Below are positions 27,361-36,756 of a DNA stretch of 64,000 nt, in pieces. The notes beneath the pieces are model-generated. The model was not told the DNA's origin and ran no database searches. It saw nothing but the letters and a program-made list of their open reading frames with translations. Source of the stretch: Halopseudomonas laoshanensis. Lineage in GTDB: Bacteria > Pseudomonadota > Gammaproteobacteria > Pseudomonadales > Pseudomonadaceae. The number at the start of each line of letters is the position of its first letter. Position 1 is the stretch's first letter. Made by a program: the position numbers and the translations under genes. Where the stretch lies: assembly GCF_008365385.1 (NCBI RefSeq), contig NZ_QOVF01000001.1:992001-1056000 (forward strand), given 5' to 3'.

Positions 27361-27396
27361 CCTTTGGCTATCTAGCTTGGAAACAGAAAGTGAAAG

Positions 27397-27437
27397 CGGG
27401 AACCGGTCAGTGCATGACCGGCTTCCCGTTTTTTTTT
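27397..27437 (+). terminator. intrinsic terminator after the moxR-VWA operon
   Basis: A stem of about 12 pairs (GGGAA-CCGGTCA / TGACCGG-C-TTCCC, one bulged C) with loop GTGCA is followed by ten T residues. The T-run ends inside the stop codon of the convergent MaoC gene. Confidence 0.9.
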
Positions 27438-27906
27438 AACCGATTTTCACCTCTGGCAGTACCGGCCGCGCGACGCTGACCTTCTCGGTGGGCACCATCA
27501 CGGTGGCGACCCCATCGACGACCTGTTTGCCATCCTGATTGAACACCCGCGTAGCAATGCGCGCGCGGTTCTTCGGCAGCTTCTCGATCACTTCCAGTTC
27601 AATGCGAATCTCGTCGCCCAGGCGTACTGGACGCAGGAAGCTCATTTCCTGACCTATATAAATAGTGCCCGGCCCCGGCAGTTCGCAGGCAATAGCGGCG
27701 GAGATCAAGGCGCCGGAAAACATGCCGTGGGCAATACGGCCTTTGAACGGAGTGGCTGCAGCAAACTCCTCATCCAGGTGCACCGGGTTCACATCACCGG
27801 ACACCTCGGCGAACAGGATCAGATCGCGCTCGCTGACCATATGGGTGACCTCAGCTTTGTCACCCAGGGCAAGTTCGTCGTAGGTGCGATTTTCAAGCTT
27901 GGACAT
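27436..27906 (-). CDS. MaoC-family (R)-specific enoyl-CoA hydratase
   Basis: This is a 156-residue hot-dog-fold hydratase. The catalytic hydratase-2 motif is present: Asp and His in SGDVNPVHLDEEFA, then FKGRIAHGMFSGALIS. Such enzymes hydrate trans-2-enoyl-CoA to (R)-3-hydroxyacyl-CoA, linking beta-oxidation to other lipid routes, as PhaJ does for polyhydroxyalkanoate. No PHA synthase gene is in view. The start overlaps the upstream hydrolase end by 14 bases, with GGAG before it. The same pair lies beside fadD2-fadD1 in P. aeruginosa. Confidence 0.9.
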   Translation of the reverse strand: MSKLENRTYDELALGDKAEVTHMVSERDLILFAEVSGDVNPVHLDEEFAAATPFKGRIAHGMFSGALISAAIACELPGPGTIYIGQEMSFLRPVRLGDEIRIELEVIEKLPKNRARIATRVFNQDGKQVVDGVATVMVPTEKVSVARPVLPEVKIG

Positions 27907-28864
27907 CAGTGCTCTCCGTTGAGTTGGCTGTGTTGGACGTTGCCAGCAATTGTGTATCCAGCCACTCGATCAGTTCGGCAGTCACCTGATCGCGGTTGGT
28001 TTCATTGAGAATTTCATGGCGGGCGTCATCATACAATTGCAGACTGACCTGCGACAGCCCTGCGTCCTGCAAGCGCCGCTGCAACCGCGCCAGGCCGTTG
28101 CCGGCGCTGACCGGGTCTGCGCTGCCGCCGATGATCAGCACTGGGAACGTGTCGGGAATGCGTTTCAGCTCACGTGGGTCGGCGATCTGTAGCAGGCCGC
28201 CAAACAGATCTTGCCAAAGACGCGCAGTACAGTTGAAGCCGCACATGGGGTCGGCAACGTACCGGTCTACCTCTGCAGGATCCCGGCTCAACCAATCAAA
28301 CTCGGTACGTGCTGGCCGAAACGCCTTATTGAACTGGCCAAAGCTGAGTTTGCTGATGCCCAGCGCCGGCTGGTCAGCTCCGCGTATCCGCCCTTCGAGC
28401 GTGGCCGCAGCTCGGCCAAAGCGGCTGAGCGCAGGAGGATGGGCATTGCTGCCACTCAATACCACGCCAGCCAGATCCGCTCTGTGACGCAGCAGAAAGC
28501 CCTGCACTATGTAAGAGCCCATGCTGTGGCCGAAAAGAAAAACCGGTTTGCCCGGCGCCAACGCCTGGCCTTCACGCAACAGCAGGGCAATATCATCGGT
28601 TACCTTGCGCCAGCCATCCTGGTCGGCAAAATGCCCTTGTTTCTGGCCCAGGCTGCTCTGGCCATGACCTCTCTGGTCGAGCGCCGCGACGGCAAAGCCG
28701 TGGAAGTTCAACTGTTGGGCCAAACGGTCGTAACGGGCCGCATGCTCGGCCATGCCGTGGCTGATCAGCATCAGTGCTTTGCACTGGCGATCCTCCGGCA
28801 GCCATTCGTGCAGCATCAGCGGGTATTGGTCGTCACTGAGCAGTCTGCGGGTTTGGTAAGTCAC
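27893..28864 (-). CDS. alpha/beta hydrolase, monoacylglycerol-lipase/lysophospholipase-like
   Basis: This 323-residue hydrolase has the Hydrolase_4 layout: LISHGMAEHAARYDRLAQQL, then AALDQRGHGQSS and the nucleophile elbow GHSMGSY. A C-terminal Asp (GGSADPVS) and His (YDDARHEILNE) complete the triad. These motifs are those of monoacylglycerol lipases and PldB-type lysophospholipases, suggesting release of fatty acids for the neighbouring FadD ligases. The start is GTG 28864 with AAGGAG about 10 bases upstream. It overlaps the MaoC gene by 14 bases and is divergent from fadD2. Confidence 0.88.
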   Translation of the reverse strand: MTYQTRRLLSDDQYPLMLHEWLPEDRQCKALMLISHGMAEHAARYDRLAQQLNFHGFAVAALDQRGHGQSSLGQKQGHFADQDGWRKVTDDIALLLREGQALAPGKPVFLFGHSMGSYIVQGFLLRHRADLAGVVLSGSNAHPPALSRFGRAAATLEGRIRGADQPALGISKLSFGQFNKAFRPARTEFDWLSRDPAEVDRYVADPMCGFNCTARLWQDLFGGLLQIADPRELKRIPDTFPVLIIGGSADPVSAGNGLARLQRRLQDAGLSQVSLQLYDDARHEILNETNRDQVTAELIEWLDTQLLATSNTANSTESTDVQA

Positions 28865-29069
28865 TCTTGTTACTCTCCTTATTCACATACCAAATGAAAC
28901 AGAACAGCATTTTGTGTTTCCCGGCAATGCTGGTATTTTTACGAGTTACGCATAGACGTGAACCGAATGACAAGCCCGCTGCCGACAGGGCTGTCTGCTG
29001 GAACAAGAGTACCGAGGGGCTAACCCGATTGCACCTTGGGTAAATGATACGGGGAAGAGGACAACAATA

Positions 29070-30755
29070 ATGGAAGCAGCGTTCTGGAACGACAAGCGCC
29101 CACCGGGTGTACCTAACGAGATCGACCTGACGCAATACGGTTCGATCAATGAAGTATTCGCAAGCTCCTGCAAGAAATTCGCTGATCGTCCTGCGTTTAC
29201 TAATATGGACACCACGCTGACTTACGGTGAAATTGATCGTTTGTCCGGCAACTTTGCCAGCTATATCCAGACGCAGACCGACCTCAAACCTGGCGATCGC
29301 ATCGCCATCCAGATGCCCAACGTATTGCAGTTCCCTGTTGCCGTCTTTGGCGCTATTCGCGCCGGCCTGATCGTGGTCAATACCAACCCGCTGTACACCG
29401 CGCGGGAAATGCGTCACCAGTTCAAAGATTCCGGCGCTAAAGCCTTGATCTACATGAATATGTTTGGCCATCTGGTGGAGGAAGTCCTCCCCGATACCGA
29501 TCTGAAATACCTGTTTGAAGCGCGCATGGGCGATATGCTGCCTGGCCTCAAGGGCATGCTGGTCAATACCGTCGTCAAGCGTGTGAAGAAGATGGTGCCA
29601 TCCTTCAACCTGCCTCAGGCAGTGTCATTCAAGGCCGCACTGAAAGCCAGCAAGGGCAAGACGCCGACCCCGGTGACCAAGACCCTGGACGATGTCGCCG
29701 TGCTGCAATATACCGGCGGTACTACCGGCCCCTCCAAGGGCGCGATGCTGACCCATGGCAACCTGGTGGCGAACATGCTGCAGGTTTACGCCAACATGCA
29801 GCAGGTGGATAAAGACGGCAAGAAGATCATGAGCGACAGCGGTGAGATCGTTATCTGCCCACTGCCGCTCTATCATATCTTCGCTTTCACCGCGAACTGC
29901 ATGTGCATGATGCTGGCGGGGCACCATAACGTGCTGATTACCAATCCACGTGATATTCCCGGTTTCGTTAAAGAGCTGAAGAAGTGGAAGTTCTCTTCCA
30001 TGGTTGGCCTCAATACGCTGTTCGTGGCGTTGATGGAGCACCCCGAGTTTACCGAGATCGATTTCTCCCATCTCAAGAGCACTACCTCTGGCGGTACCGC
30101 CCTGGTCAAAGCGACTGCCGAACGTTGGCAAGGCAAGACCGGCAGCCTGATCGGCGAAGGCTATGGCCTGACCGAATGCTCGCCGGTAGTCTGCTCCAGC
30201 CCAGGTGATGGTTTGGCGCGGCTGGGTAGCGTCGGTTTGCCGGTACCTAGCACCGCGATCAAGGTGATCGATGAAAATGGCGTTGAACTACCAGTCGGCG
30301 AGCGCGGCGAGTTGTGCGTGAAAGGCCCGCAGGTGATGAAGGGTTATTGGCAGCGCGACGATGCAACCGCAGAAATGCTCGACCCTGAAGGCTGGTTGAA
30401 AACCGGAGACGTTGCTGTGATTGACGAGGACGGTTTTGTTTCCATCGTTGACCGCATCAAGGATCTGATCATTGTCTCGGGCTTCAACGTCTATCCGAAC
30501 GAGATTGAAGACGTGGTAGCTGCGCACCCGAAGGTCGCCAACGCTGCGGCGATCGGTGTACCTGACGAGAAGTCCGGCGAAGCCGTCAAACTGTTCGTTG
30601 TGCCTAGCGCGGATGATCTGAACATCGATGAGTTGAAAGCGTATTGCCGCGCCAACTTTACTGGCTACAAAGTACCCAAGCATTATGAAATCCGCGATTC
30701 TCTGCCGATGACCCCGGTCGGCAAGATTCTGCGCCGGGAGCTGCGCGACAAGTAA
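29070..30755 (+). CDS. fadD2: long-chain acyl-CoA synthetase FadD2
   Basis: FadD activates free fatty acids to acyl-CoA through an acyl-AMP intermediate at the inner membrane. The 561 residues hold the AMP-binding P-loop YTGGTTGPSKGAML, the linker motif GYGLTECSPV, and the adenylate/acyl signature GWLKTGDVAVIDEDGF followed by VDRIKDLIIVSGFNVYPNE. The conserved VDR-K-K-D has Ile in place of the first Lys here. Ribosome site AAGAGGACAACAATA precedes the ATG. It is followed by a paralogue (fadD1) after 310 bases, so the two arose by tandem duplication. FadD enzymes in pseudomonads differ in chain-length preference. Confidence 0.94.
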   Translation: MEAAFWNDKRPPGVPNEIDLTQYGSINEVFASSCKKFADRPAFTNMDTTLTYGEIDRLSGNFASYIQTQTDLKPGDRIAIQMPNVLQFPVAVFGAIRAGLIVVNTNPLYTAREMRHQFKDSGAKALIYMNMFGHLVEEVLPDTDLKYLFEARMGDMLPGLKGMLVNTVVKRVKKMVPSFNLPQAVSFKAALKASKGKTPTPVTKTLDDVAVLQYTGGTTGPSKGAMLTHGNLVANMLQVYANMQQVDKDGKKIMSDSGEIVICPLPLYHIFAFTANCMCMMLAGHHNVLITNPRDIPGFVKELKKWKFSSMVGLNTLFVALMEHPEFTEIDFSHLKSTTSGGTALVKATAERWQGKTGSLIGEGYGLTECSPVVCSSPGDGLARLGSVGLPVPSTAIKVIDENGVELPVGERGELCVKGPQVMKGYWQRDDATAEMLDPEGWLKTGDVAVIDEDGFVSIVDRIKDLIIVSGFNVYPNEIEDVVAAHPKVANAAAIGVPDEKSGEAVKLFVVPSADDLNIDELKAYCRANFTGYKVPKHYEIRDSLPMTPVGKILRRELRDK

Positions 30756-31065
30756 CCAAGCGCAACCTGCCAGGCTGGCATCGCCAGCCTCAAGCCCGGT
30801 GGTTTCACACCGGGCTACTCCCCCGCAAGCTCATTCTTCCATGCCCCCACGCCGCTCAATAGCCACGCTGGTCTGATCTGGCAAAAACTGCTAGTCTTCG
30901 GCCACTTTTCGACTGAAATGCTGTTTTTGTTCATCATTGACGCCGATAAGCCAGTTCTGTGCAGGAAACTCCGCTACCGCGCTTTCTACGCGTTTTCGGA
31001 GTAGCCTTTATAACCCATAAGAGAGAATCGGCTTGCGTGGCCGACTAGTTCAGGAGCAGGCATCC
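30756..31065 (+). other. fadD2-fadD1 spacer with two hairpins
   Basis: The spacer holds no gene. Two tandem hairpins follow fadD2: AGGCTGGC / GCCAGCCT (30772-30790, loop ATC) and AGCCCGGTG / CACCGGGCT (30793-30816, loop GTTTCA). Neither has a T-run, so they may protect the 3' end or attenuate read-through. The rest is AT-richer and must carry the fadD1 promoter; no clear -10/-35 pair was picked. Confidence 0.5.
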
Positions 31066-32754
31066 ATGCTTGAGAATTTCTGGAAAGACAAATACCCGGC
31101 AGACATTCCTTTCGAGATTAATGCGGACCAATACCCCAACATCCTTGCCGTTTTGAAGGAATCCTGCCAGCGCTTTGCAGACAAGCCTGCCTTTACCAAC
31201 CTGGGTAAAACCCTTACCTACGGTGAAATGTACAAACTCTCTGGTGATTTTGCCGCTTACCTGCAGAAGCATAGCGGTCTGCAGCCAGGCGATCGGGTTG
31301 CCATCCAGATGCCCAACGTCCTGCAGTACCCCATAGCGGTGTTTGGTGCCATGCGCGCCGGCTATGTCGTGGTGAATACCAACCCGTTGTATACGCCCCG
31401 CGAGATGGAACACCAGTTCAACGACTCCGGTGCCAAACTGCTGATCTGCCTGGCCAACATGGCTCATCTGGCTGAGCAGGTAGTTCCAAAAACCGGTGTG
31501 AAGAAAGTCATCGTTACCGAAGTCGGTGACATGCTGCCGCCGCTCAAGCGGACATTGATCAACTTTGTCGTCAAGCATGTGAAAAAGATGGTGCCGGCCT
31601 TCAATATTCCGGACGCGATCAAGTTCAACGATGCGCTGGCCAAGGGCAAAGGGCAGAGCTTTACCGAAGCTTCGCCCACCAATGACGATGTGGCGGTATT
31701 GCAATATACCGGCGGCACCACAGGCGTTGCCAAAGGCGCGATGCTGACCCACCGCAATCTGGTCGCCAACATGCTGCAGGCCAAGGCGATGATGGGCAAC
31801 AGCATCAAGGACGGCGAGGAAGTGCTGATCTGCCCGCTGCCGCTGTATCACATCTACGCCTTCACCTTTCACTGCATGGCGATGATGATCAGTGGTAATC
31901 ACAATATTCTGATCACCAATCCGCGCGATATCCCGGCGTTCGTCAAGGAGCTGTCAAAGGTCCGCTTCACCGGCTTTGTTGGTCTGAATACACTGTTTGT
32001 CGCACTGTGCAACGATGAAACTTTCCGCGGGCTGGATTTCAGCCAGTTCAAGGTCACCCTCTCTGGTGGCATGGCGCTGCAACAGGCCACAGCCGAGCGC
32101 TGGGAAAAAATCACCGGCTGTAAGGTCTGCGAAGGTTATGGCATGACCGAAACCAGCCCGCTGGCTACAGTGAATCCGATCAAAGCAATTCAGTTGGGCA
32201 CTATTGGTATTCCAGTACCATCCACTCTGTGCAAGATCATCGATGATGACGGCACCGAAGTGCCTATGGGCGAGCGCGGCGAGCTGTGCGTCAAAGGCCC
32301 CCAGGTAATGAAGGGCTATTGGCAGCGTCAGGAAGCGACCGATGAAATGCTCGACGCTGAAGGCTGGCTGAAGACGGGTGACATCGCCATCATCCAGGAA
32401 GACGGCTTCCTGCGTATTGTGGATCGCAAAAAAGACATGATCCTGGTTTCCGGCTTCAACGTTTATCCGAACGAGCTGGAAGATGTCATGGCGGCGATTC
32501 CTGGTGTGACCCAGTGCGCCGCTATCGGTGTACCCGACGAGAAATCCGGCGAAGCGATCAAGGTATTCCTGGTCAAGGCACCGGGTGCCGAGTTGAGTGA
32601 AGAGCAGGTCAAAGCGCAGATGCGTGACAGCCTGACCGCGTACAAAGTACCGAAGTTTGTCGAGTTCCGCGACGCGCTGCCGACCACCAACGTCGGCAAG
32701 ATCCTGCGTCGTGAGCTGCGCGATGAAGAGTTGAAGAAAATCGCCAATAAGTAA
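31066..32754 (+). CDS. fadD1: long-chain acyl-CoA synthetase FadD1
   Basis: This 562-residue acyl-CoA ligase is a close paralogue of the upstream gene. P-loop YTGGTTGVAKGAMLTH, GYGMTETSPL, and the signature GWLKTGDIAIIQEDGF with the full VDRKKDMILVSGFNVYPNE are intact. ATG 31066 has AGGAGCAGG upstream; an earlier in-frame start at 31033 lacks support. The gene ends in a strong terminator. The order fadD2-fadD1 with MaoC/hydrolase on the opposite strand matches the P. aeruginosa locus. Confidence 0.95.
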   Translation: MLENFWKDKYPADIPFEINADQYPNILAVLKESCQRFADKPAFTNLGKTLTYGEMYKLSGDFAAYLQKHSGLQPGDRVAIQMPNVLQYPIAVFGAMRAGYVVVNTNPLYTPREMEHQFNDSGAKLLICLANMAHLAEQVVPKTGVKKVIVTEVGDMLPPLKRTLINFVVKHVKKMVPAFNIPDAIKFNDALAKGKGQSFTEASPTNDDVAVLQYTGGTTGVAKGAMLTHRNLVANMLQAKAMMGNSIKDGEEVLICPLPLYHIYAFTFHCMAMMISGNHNILITNPRDIPAFVKELSKVRFTGFVGLNTLFVALCNDETFRGLDFSQFKVTLSGGMALQQATAERWEKITGCKVCEGYGMTETSPLATVNPIKAIQLGTIGIPVPSTLCKIIDDDGTEVPMGERGELCVKGPQVMKGYWQRQEATDEMLDAEGWLKTGDIAIIQEDGFLRIVDRKKDMILVSGFNVYPNELEDVMAAIPGVTQCAAIGVPDEKSGEAIKVFLVKAPGAELSEEQVKAQMRDSLTAYKVPKFVEFRDALPTTNVGKILRRELRDEELKKIANK

Positions 32755-32806
32755 CATTAGCGGTCTCAGCTGCAGCAACGCTTAGAGTAAATCTGCGACA
32801 ATACGA

Positions 32807-32838
32807 CCCCGCCATTGCTCTGCACTGGCGGGGTTTTT
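32807..32838 (+). terminator. intrinsic terminator after fadD1
   Basis: An 8-bp GC-rich stem (CCCCGCCA / TGGCGGGG) with an 11-base loop is followed by five T residues. It lies between fadD1 and hrpA. Confidence 0.85.
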
Positions 32839-32859
32839 GTTTTCTCCAGAGCCGAATTG

Positions 32860-35800
32860 ATGACTGATTTGAATTCCCTTGCCGCCCACCTCAACCAGGC
32901 CATGGCCGCTGACCGTCCACGCCTGGAACGCCAGCTTGCCAGCCTGGGAAAAAAGCCGGATGCCCAGCGTCTGGCCCAGTGGCAAGAGCGCTTCAGCCGT
33001 TCGTGCGCACGGGTTGAGGCGCGCCGCGCCAGCATTCCGCCGATGCGCTACGACGATCAACTGCCGATTGCCGAGCGCCGCGAGCAGATCAGAGCGGCGA
33101 TTGCCGAGCATCAGGTAGTGGTGATTGCCGGTGAAACCGGCTCGGGCAAGACCACGCAGATTCCGAAAATCTGTCTCGAATTGGGCCGTGGCAGTCATGG
33201 CCAGATAGGCCACACGCAGCCGCGCCGTCTGGCCGCGCGCAGTGTCGCCAGCCGTGTGGCGGATGAAATAGGTACGCCCCTGGGAGAGCTGGTCGGCTTC
33301 CAGGTACGCTTTACCGATCAGAGCAAAGACAGCACGCTGATCAAGTTGATGACCGATGGCATCCTGCTGGCTGAAACCCAGCACGACCGGCTGCTGCAGC
33401 GCTACGACACCTTGATTATCGATGAGGCCCACGAGCGCAGCCTGAATATCGATTTTCTGCTGGGTTATCTGAAAACCATCCTGCCGGAGCGCCCGGATCT
33501 CAAGATCATCATTACCTCGGCGACCATCGATCTGCAGCGCTTTTCCGAGCATTTTGACAATGCTCCGGTGATTGAGGTCTCAGGTCGTGCCTACCCGGTG
33601 GATGTCTGGTATCGACCGCTCAGCGCGGAGATGGATGAAGAGGGTAATCAGGTCGAGGAAGACCTGAGTATCGAACAGGGCATTCTCGCCGCTCTACGAG
33701 AACTGGAAAAGTACGAACGGGCCAACGGCAAGGGCCCAGGTGATGCGTTGATATTCCTGCCGGGTGAGCGGGAGATTCGCGATACCGCCGACTACCTGCG
33801 CAAGGCCAATCTGCGCCATACCGAAATACTGCCGTTATATGCGCGTTTGTCGGTGGCCGAGCAGCAGAAAATTTTTGCCTCGCATGCCGGCCGCCGGGTG
33901 GTGCTGGCGACCAACGTCGCTGAAACCTCGCTGACCGTGCCGGGCATCGTCTACGTGATTGATCCCGGTGAAGCGCGCATCAGCCGCTACAGCCCACGTT
34001 CGAAAGTGCAGCGTTTGCCGGTGGAGGCGATCTCCCAGGCCAGCGCTAATCAGCGCAAGGGTCGCTGCGGGCGGGTGGCACCGGGTATTTGCGTGCGTTT
34101 GTACGCCGAAGAGGACTTCAACGCGCGGCCGGAGTTTACCGACCCGGAAATTCTGCGTACCAACCTGGCTGCGGTGATCCTGCAGATGTTGCATCTGCGG
34201 CTGGGCCGGATCGAGGATTTTCCCTTTATCGAGCCGCCGGATGGGCGCTCGATCAGTGACGGTTTCAACCTGCTGCAGGAGCTCGGCGCGGTAGACCGCG
34301 AGGGTGTGATTACCGCCAACGGGCGCCAATTGGCGAGGTTGCCGGTCGACCCGCGCATTGGTCGTATGTTGCTCGAAGCCAGTACCAGCGGCAGTCTGGA
34401 AGAGGTATTGATCATCGCTAGTGCGTTGGCCGTGCAAGACCCGCGCGAACGCCCCCTGGAGCGTCAGCAGGCCGCGGACCAGGCGCATGCCCAGTGGAAA
34501 GACGAAGGCTCGGATTTTGCTGCCTTCCTGAATCTGTGGCGCGGTTTCGAGGAGCAGCGCCAGGCGCTGACGCAAGGGCAATTGCGCAGTTGGTGCCGCC
34601 GGCAGTTTTTGAACTTTATGCGTCTGCGCGAATGGCGCGAAACGCACCGGCAGCTGGTACTCACTTGCAAGGACCTGGAGCTGGTGCGCAATGCGCAACC
34701 GGCGTCAGAAGAGGCGGTGCATAAAGCCTTGTTGTCCGGCCTGCTGAGCCAGCTGGGCAACAAGACCGAGGAGGGCGATTATCTCGGTGCACGTCAGCGG
34801 CGTTTTATGCTGCATCCGTCTTCGGCACTGGCGAAAAAACGCCCGAACTGGGTCATGGTTGCCGAGCTGACCGAAACGCGCCGGTTGTATGGTCGCCTGG
34901 CCGCGAAGATTGATCCTTTATGGGTCGAGCCGCTGGCGGCGCATCTGGTCAAGACCAGCCACAGCGAGCCGCATTGGGAGAAAAAGCGCGGCCAGGTCGT
35001 CGCCTTTGAGCAGGTCACGCTCTATGGCTTGATCATCGTACCCAAGCGCAAAGTGCATTTCGGTCCGATTGATCCGGTCGCCTCGCGGGAAATCTTTATT
35101 CGCCGGGCATTGGTCGGCGGTGAGTGGCATGGCCGCTCGGCGTTCAACAAGGCCAATCTGCAGCTGCTTGCGGAACTCGACGAGCTGGAAGCCAAAGCCC
35201 GACGCCGGGATATCCTGGTGGACGATGAAGCTCTCTACGCGTTTTTCGACCGTCACGTGCCCGCTAACGTCTACCAGTTGGCCAGCTTCGAACGCTGGCT
35301 GAAAAAATCCCAGCACGACCAGCCCAATCTGCTGCACATGACTCGGGAGGATCTGCTCAAGCGCGAAGCGGGCGAGGTCACGGTCGAGCAGTATCCTGAT
35401 GCCTGGCGTTGGGAGCAGGTGGCATTACCGCTTAGCTACCATTTTGAACCGGGGCATGAGGAGGATGGCGTTAGCATTAAAGTACCTGCCGCACTGTTAC
35501 GGCAGATTCCCGCGGAACGGCTCGACTGGTTAGTGCCTGGCTTGATCTTTGATAAGTGCGTGGCACTGGTACGCGGCCTGCCCAAGTCGCTGCGACGCAA
35601 CTTCGTGCCGGTGCCGGATTTTGTCCGTGCGGCGTTGGAGCGTATGCCCTTCGGGCAGGGCCATTTGGCACAGACCTTGGGCCGCGAGTTGAGCCGCATG
35701 ACCGGCACCCGGTTGGACGATGCCGCCTGGGATGATATCGAGCTGGAGCCGCACCTGCGTATGCGCATTGAAGTGGTGGATGCCGACGGCAAGGTGATTG

Positions 35801-36756
35801 CCAGCGGCCGCGATCACAGCGCTCTGTGCAGTCAACTGGCCGGCCAGCCCCAGGCACCAGCCAAACCGGTACAGGTTACGAGCAGTGACCAGGCCAAAGC
35901 TCAGCCGCCAGGCGAATATGCCTTGCCGCTCAGCCTGGTACGCAAACAGGCGGGGATTGAAGTGACCTTCTGGCCGGCCTGGGCCGAGCAGGGCGAACAG
36001 GTAGTTGAGCAGCTCTTTGATACCCCGGTGCAGGCTGAACAGGCACATCGCCGCGGCTTACAGCGATTGCTGTTGCAGGCCCAGGGCGAACAGGCGCGTT
36101 TCCTGCGACAGAAACTGTCGGCGTTAAAAGAAGCCGCGATCTATTATCGCGAGTGGGGCAATCAACAGCAGTTGACCGAAGACCTGTTGCTCGCCTCCAT
36201 TGACCGGGTATTTCTGCCGGAAGGCCAGCCGCTGCCGCGCGATCCGCAGACATTAGCGGACTGTCTGGCCAAAGGCCGGGCGGAATGGGTGCCGATAGCG
36301 GAAAGTCTGGCGCGTGAGCTGCTGGCCTTGCTCAAGCAATGGCATGGCGTGCAGAAGCGCCTCAAAGGCAAGATTGACCTGGCCTGGGCCGTGGCGCTGA
36401 CCGACATTCGCGGTCAGTTGGAGGGGTTGGTATTCAAGCATTTTGTTCGGGATGTACCAGCCCAGTGGCTGAGCCAATACCCGCGCTATCTGCAAGCCAT
36501 CGAGCAGCGCCTGGATAAGTTGCCCGGCCAGGTCCAGCGTGACCGCGTCTGGACCGGTGAGATTCAGCAACTGGTGAGCCAGTATCAGGCCCGCGAACAA
36601 AAGCACCGTCAGGAAGGCAGATGGGACGAGCAGTTGCAGCAGTGGCGCTGGTTATTGGAGGAGTACCGGGTATCGCTGTTTGCGCAACAGCTGGGCACCC
36701 GCTATCCAGTGTCAGCCAAACGTCTGGCGAAATTGTGGCAGGAGATCGCCGCCTGA
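32860..36756 (+). CDS. hrpA: ATP-dependent RNA helicase HrpA
   Basis: This 1298-residue DEAH-box helicase, as long as E. coli HrpA (1300), is associated with mRNA processing and rescue of stalled ribosomes. Motif I is GETGSGKTTQIPK, motif II DEAHERS, motif III SATID, and motif VI QRKGRCGRVAPG. After the helicase core come the ratchet/OB region (GLIIVPKRKVHFGPIDP) and the long DUF3418 C-terminal part. ATG 32860 gives the family start MTDLNSLAAHLNQAMA. The stop codon overlaps the ATG of the next gene (TGATG). Confidence 0.96.
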   Translation: MTDLNSLAAHLNQAMAADRPRLERQLASLGKKPDAQRLAQWQERFSRSCARVEARRASIPPMRYDDQLPIAERREQIRAAIAEHQVVVIAGETGSGKTTQIPKICLELGRGSHGQIGHTQPRRLAARSVASRVADEIGTPLGELVGFQVRFTDQSKDSTLIKLMTDGILLAETQHDRLLQRYDTLIIDEAHERSLNIDFLLGYLKTILPERPDLKIIITSATIDLQRFSEHFDNAPVIEVSGRAYPVDVWYRPLSAEMDEEGNQVEEDLSIEQGILAALRELEKYERANGKGPGDALIFLPGEREIRDTADYLRKANLRHTEILPLYARLSVAEQQKIFASHAGRRVVLATNVAETSLTVPGIVYVIDPGEARISRYSPRSKVQRLPVEAISQASANQRKGRCGRVAPGICVRLYAEEDFNARPEFTDPEILRTNLAAVILQMLHLRLGRIEDFPFIEPPDGRSISDGFNLLQELGAVDREGVITANGRQLARLPVDPRIGRMLLEASTSGSLEEVLIIASALAVQDPRERPLERQQAADQAHAQWKDEGSDFAAFLNLWRGFEEQRQALTQGQLRSWCRRQFLNFMRLREWRETHRQLVLTCKDLELVRNAQPASEEAVHKALLSGLLSQLGNKTEEGDYLGARQRRFMLHPSSALAKKRPNWVMVAELTETRRLYGRLAAKIDPLWVEPLAAHLVKTSHSEPHWEKKRGQVVAFEQVTLYGLIIVPKRKVHFGPIDPVASREIFIRRALVGGEWHGRSAFNKANLQLLAELDELEAKARRRDILVDDEALYAFFDRHVPANVYQLASFERWLKKSQHDQPNLLHMTREDLLKREAGEVTVEQYPDAWRWEQVALPLSYHFEPGHEEDGVSIKVPAALLRQIPAERLDWLVPGLIFDKCVALVRGLPKSLRRNFVPVPDFVRAALERMPFGQGHLAQTLGRELSRMTGTRLDDAAWDDIELEPHLRMRIEVVDADGKVIASGRDHSALCSQLAGQPQAPAKPVQVTSSDQAKAQPPGEYALPLSLVRKQAGIEVTFWPAWAEQGEQVVEQLFDTPVQAEQAHRRGLQRLLLQAQGEQARFLRQKLSALKEAAIYYREWGNQQQLTEDLLLASIDRVFLPEGQPLPRDPQTLADCLAKGRAEWVPIAESLARELLALLKQWHGVQKRLKGKIDLAWAVALTDIRGQLEGLVFKHFVRDVPAQWLSQYPRYLQAIEQRLDKLPGQVQRDRVWTGEIQQLVSQYQAREQKHRQEGRWDEQLQQWRWLLEEYRVSLFAQQLGTRYPVSAKRLAKLWQEIAA

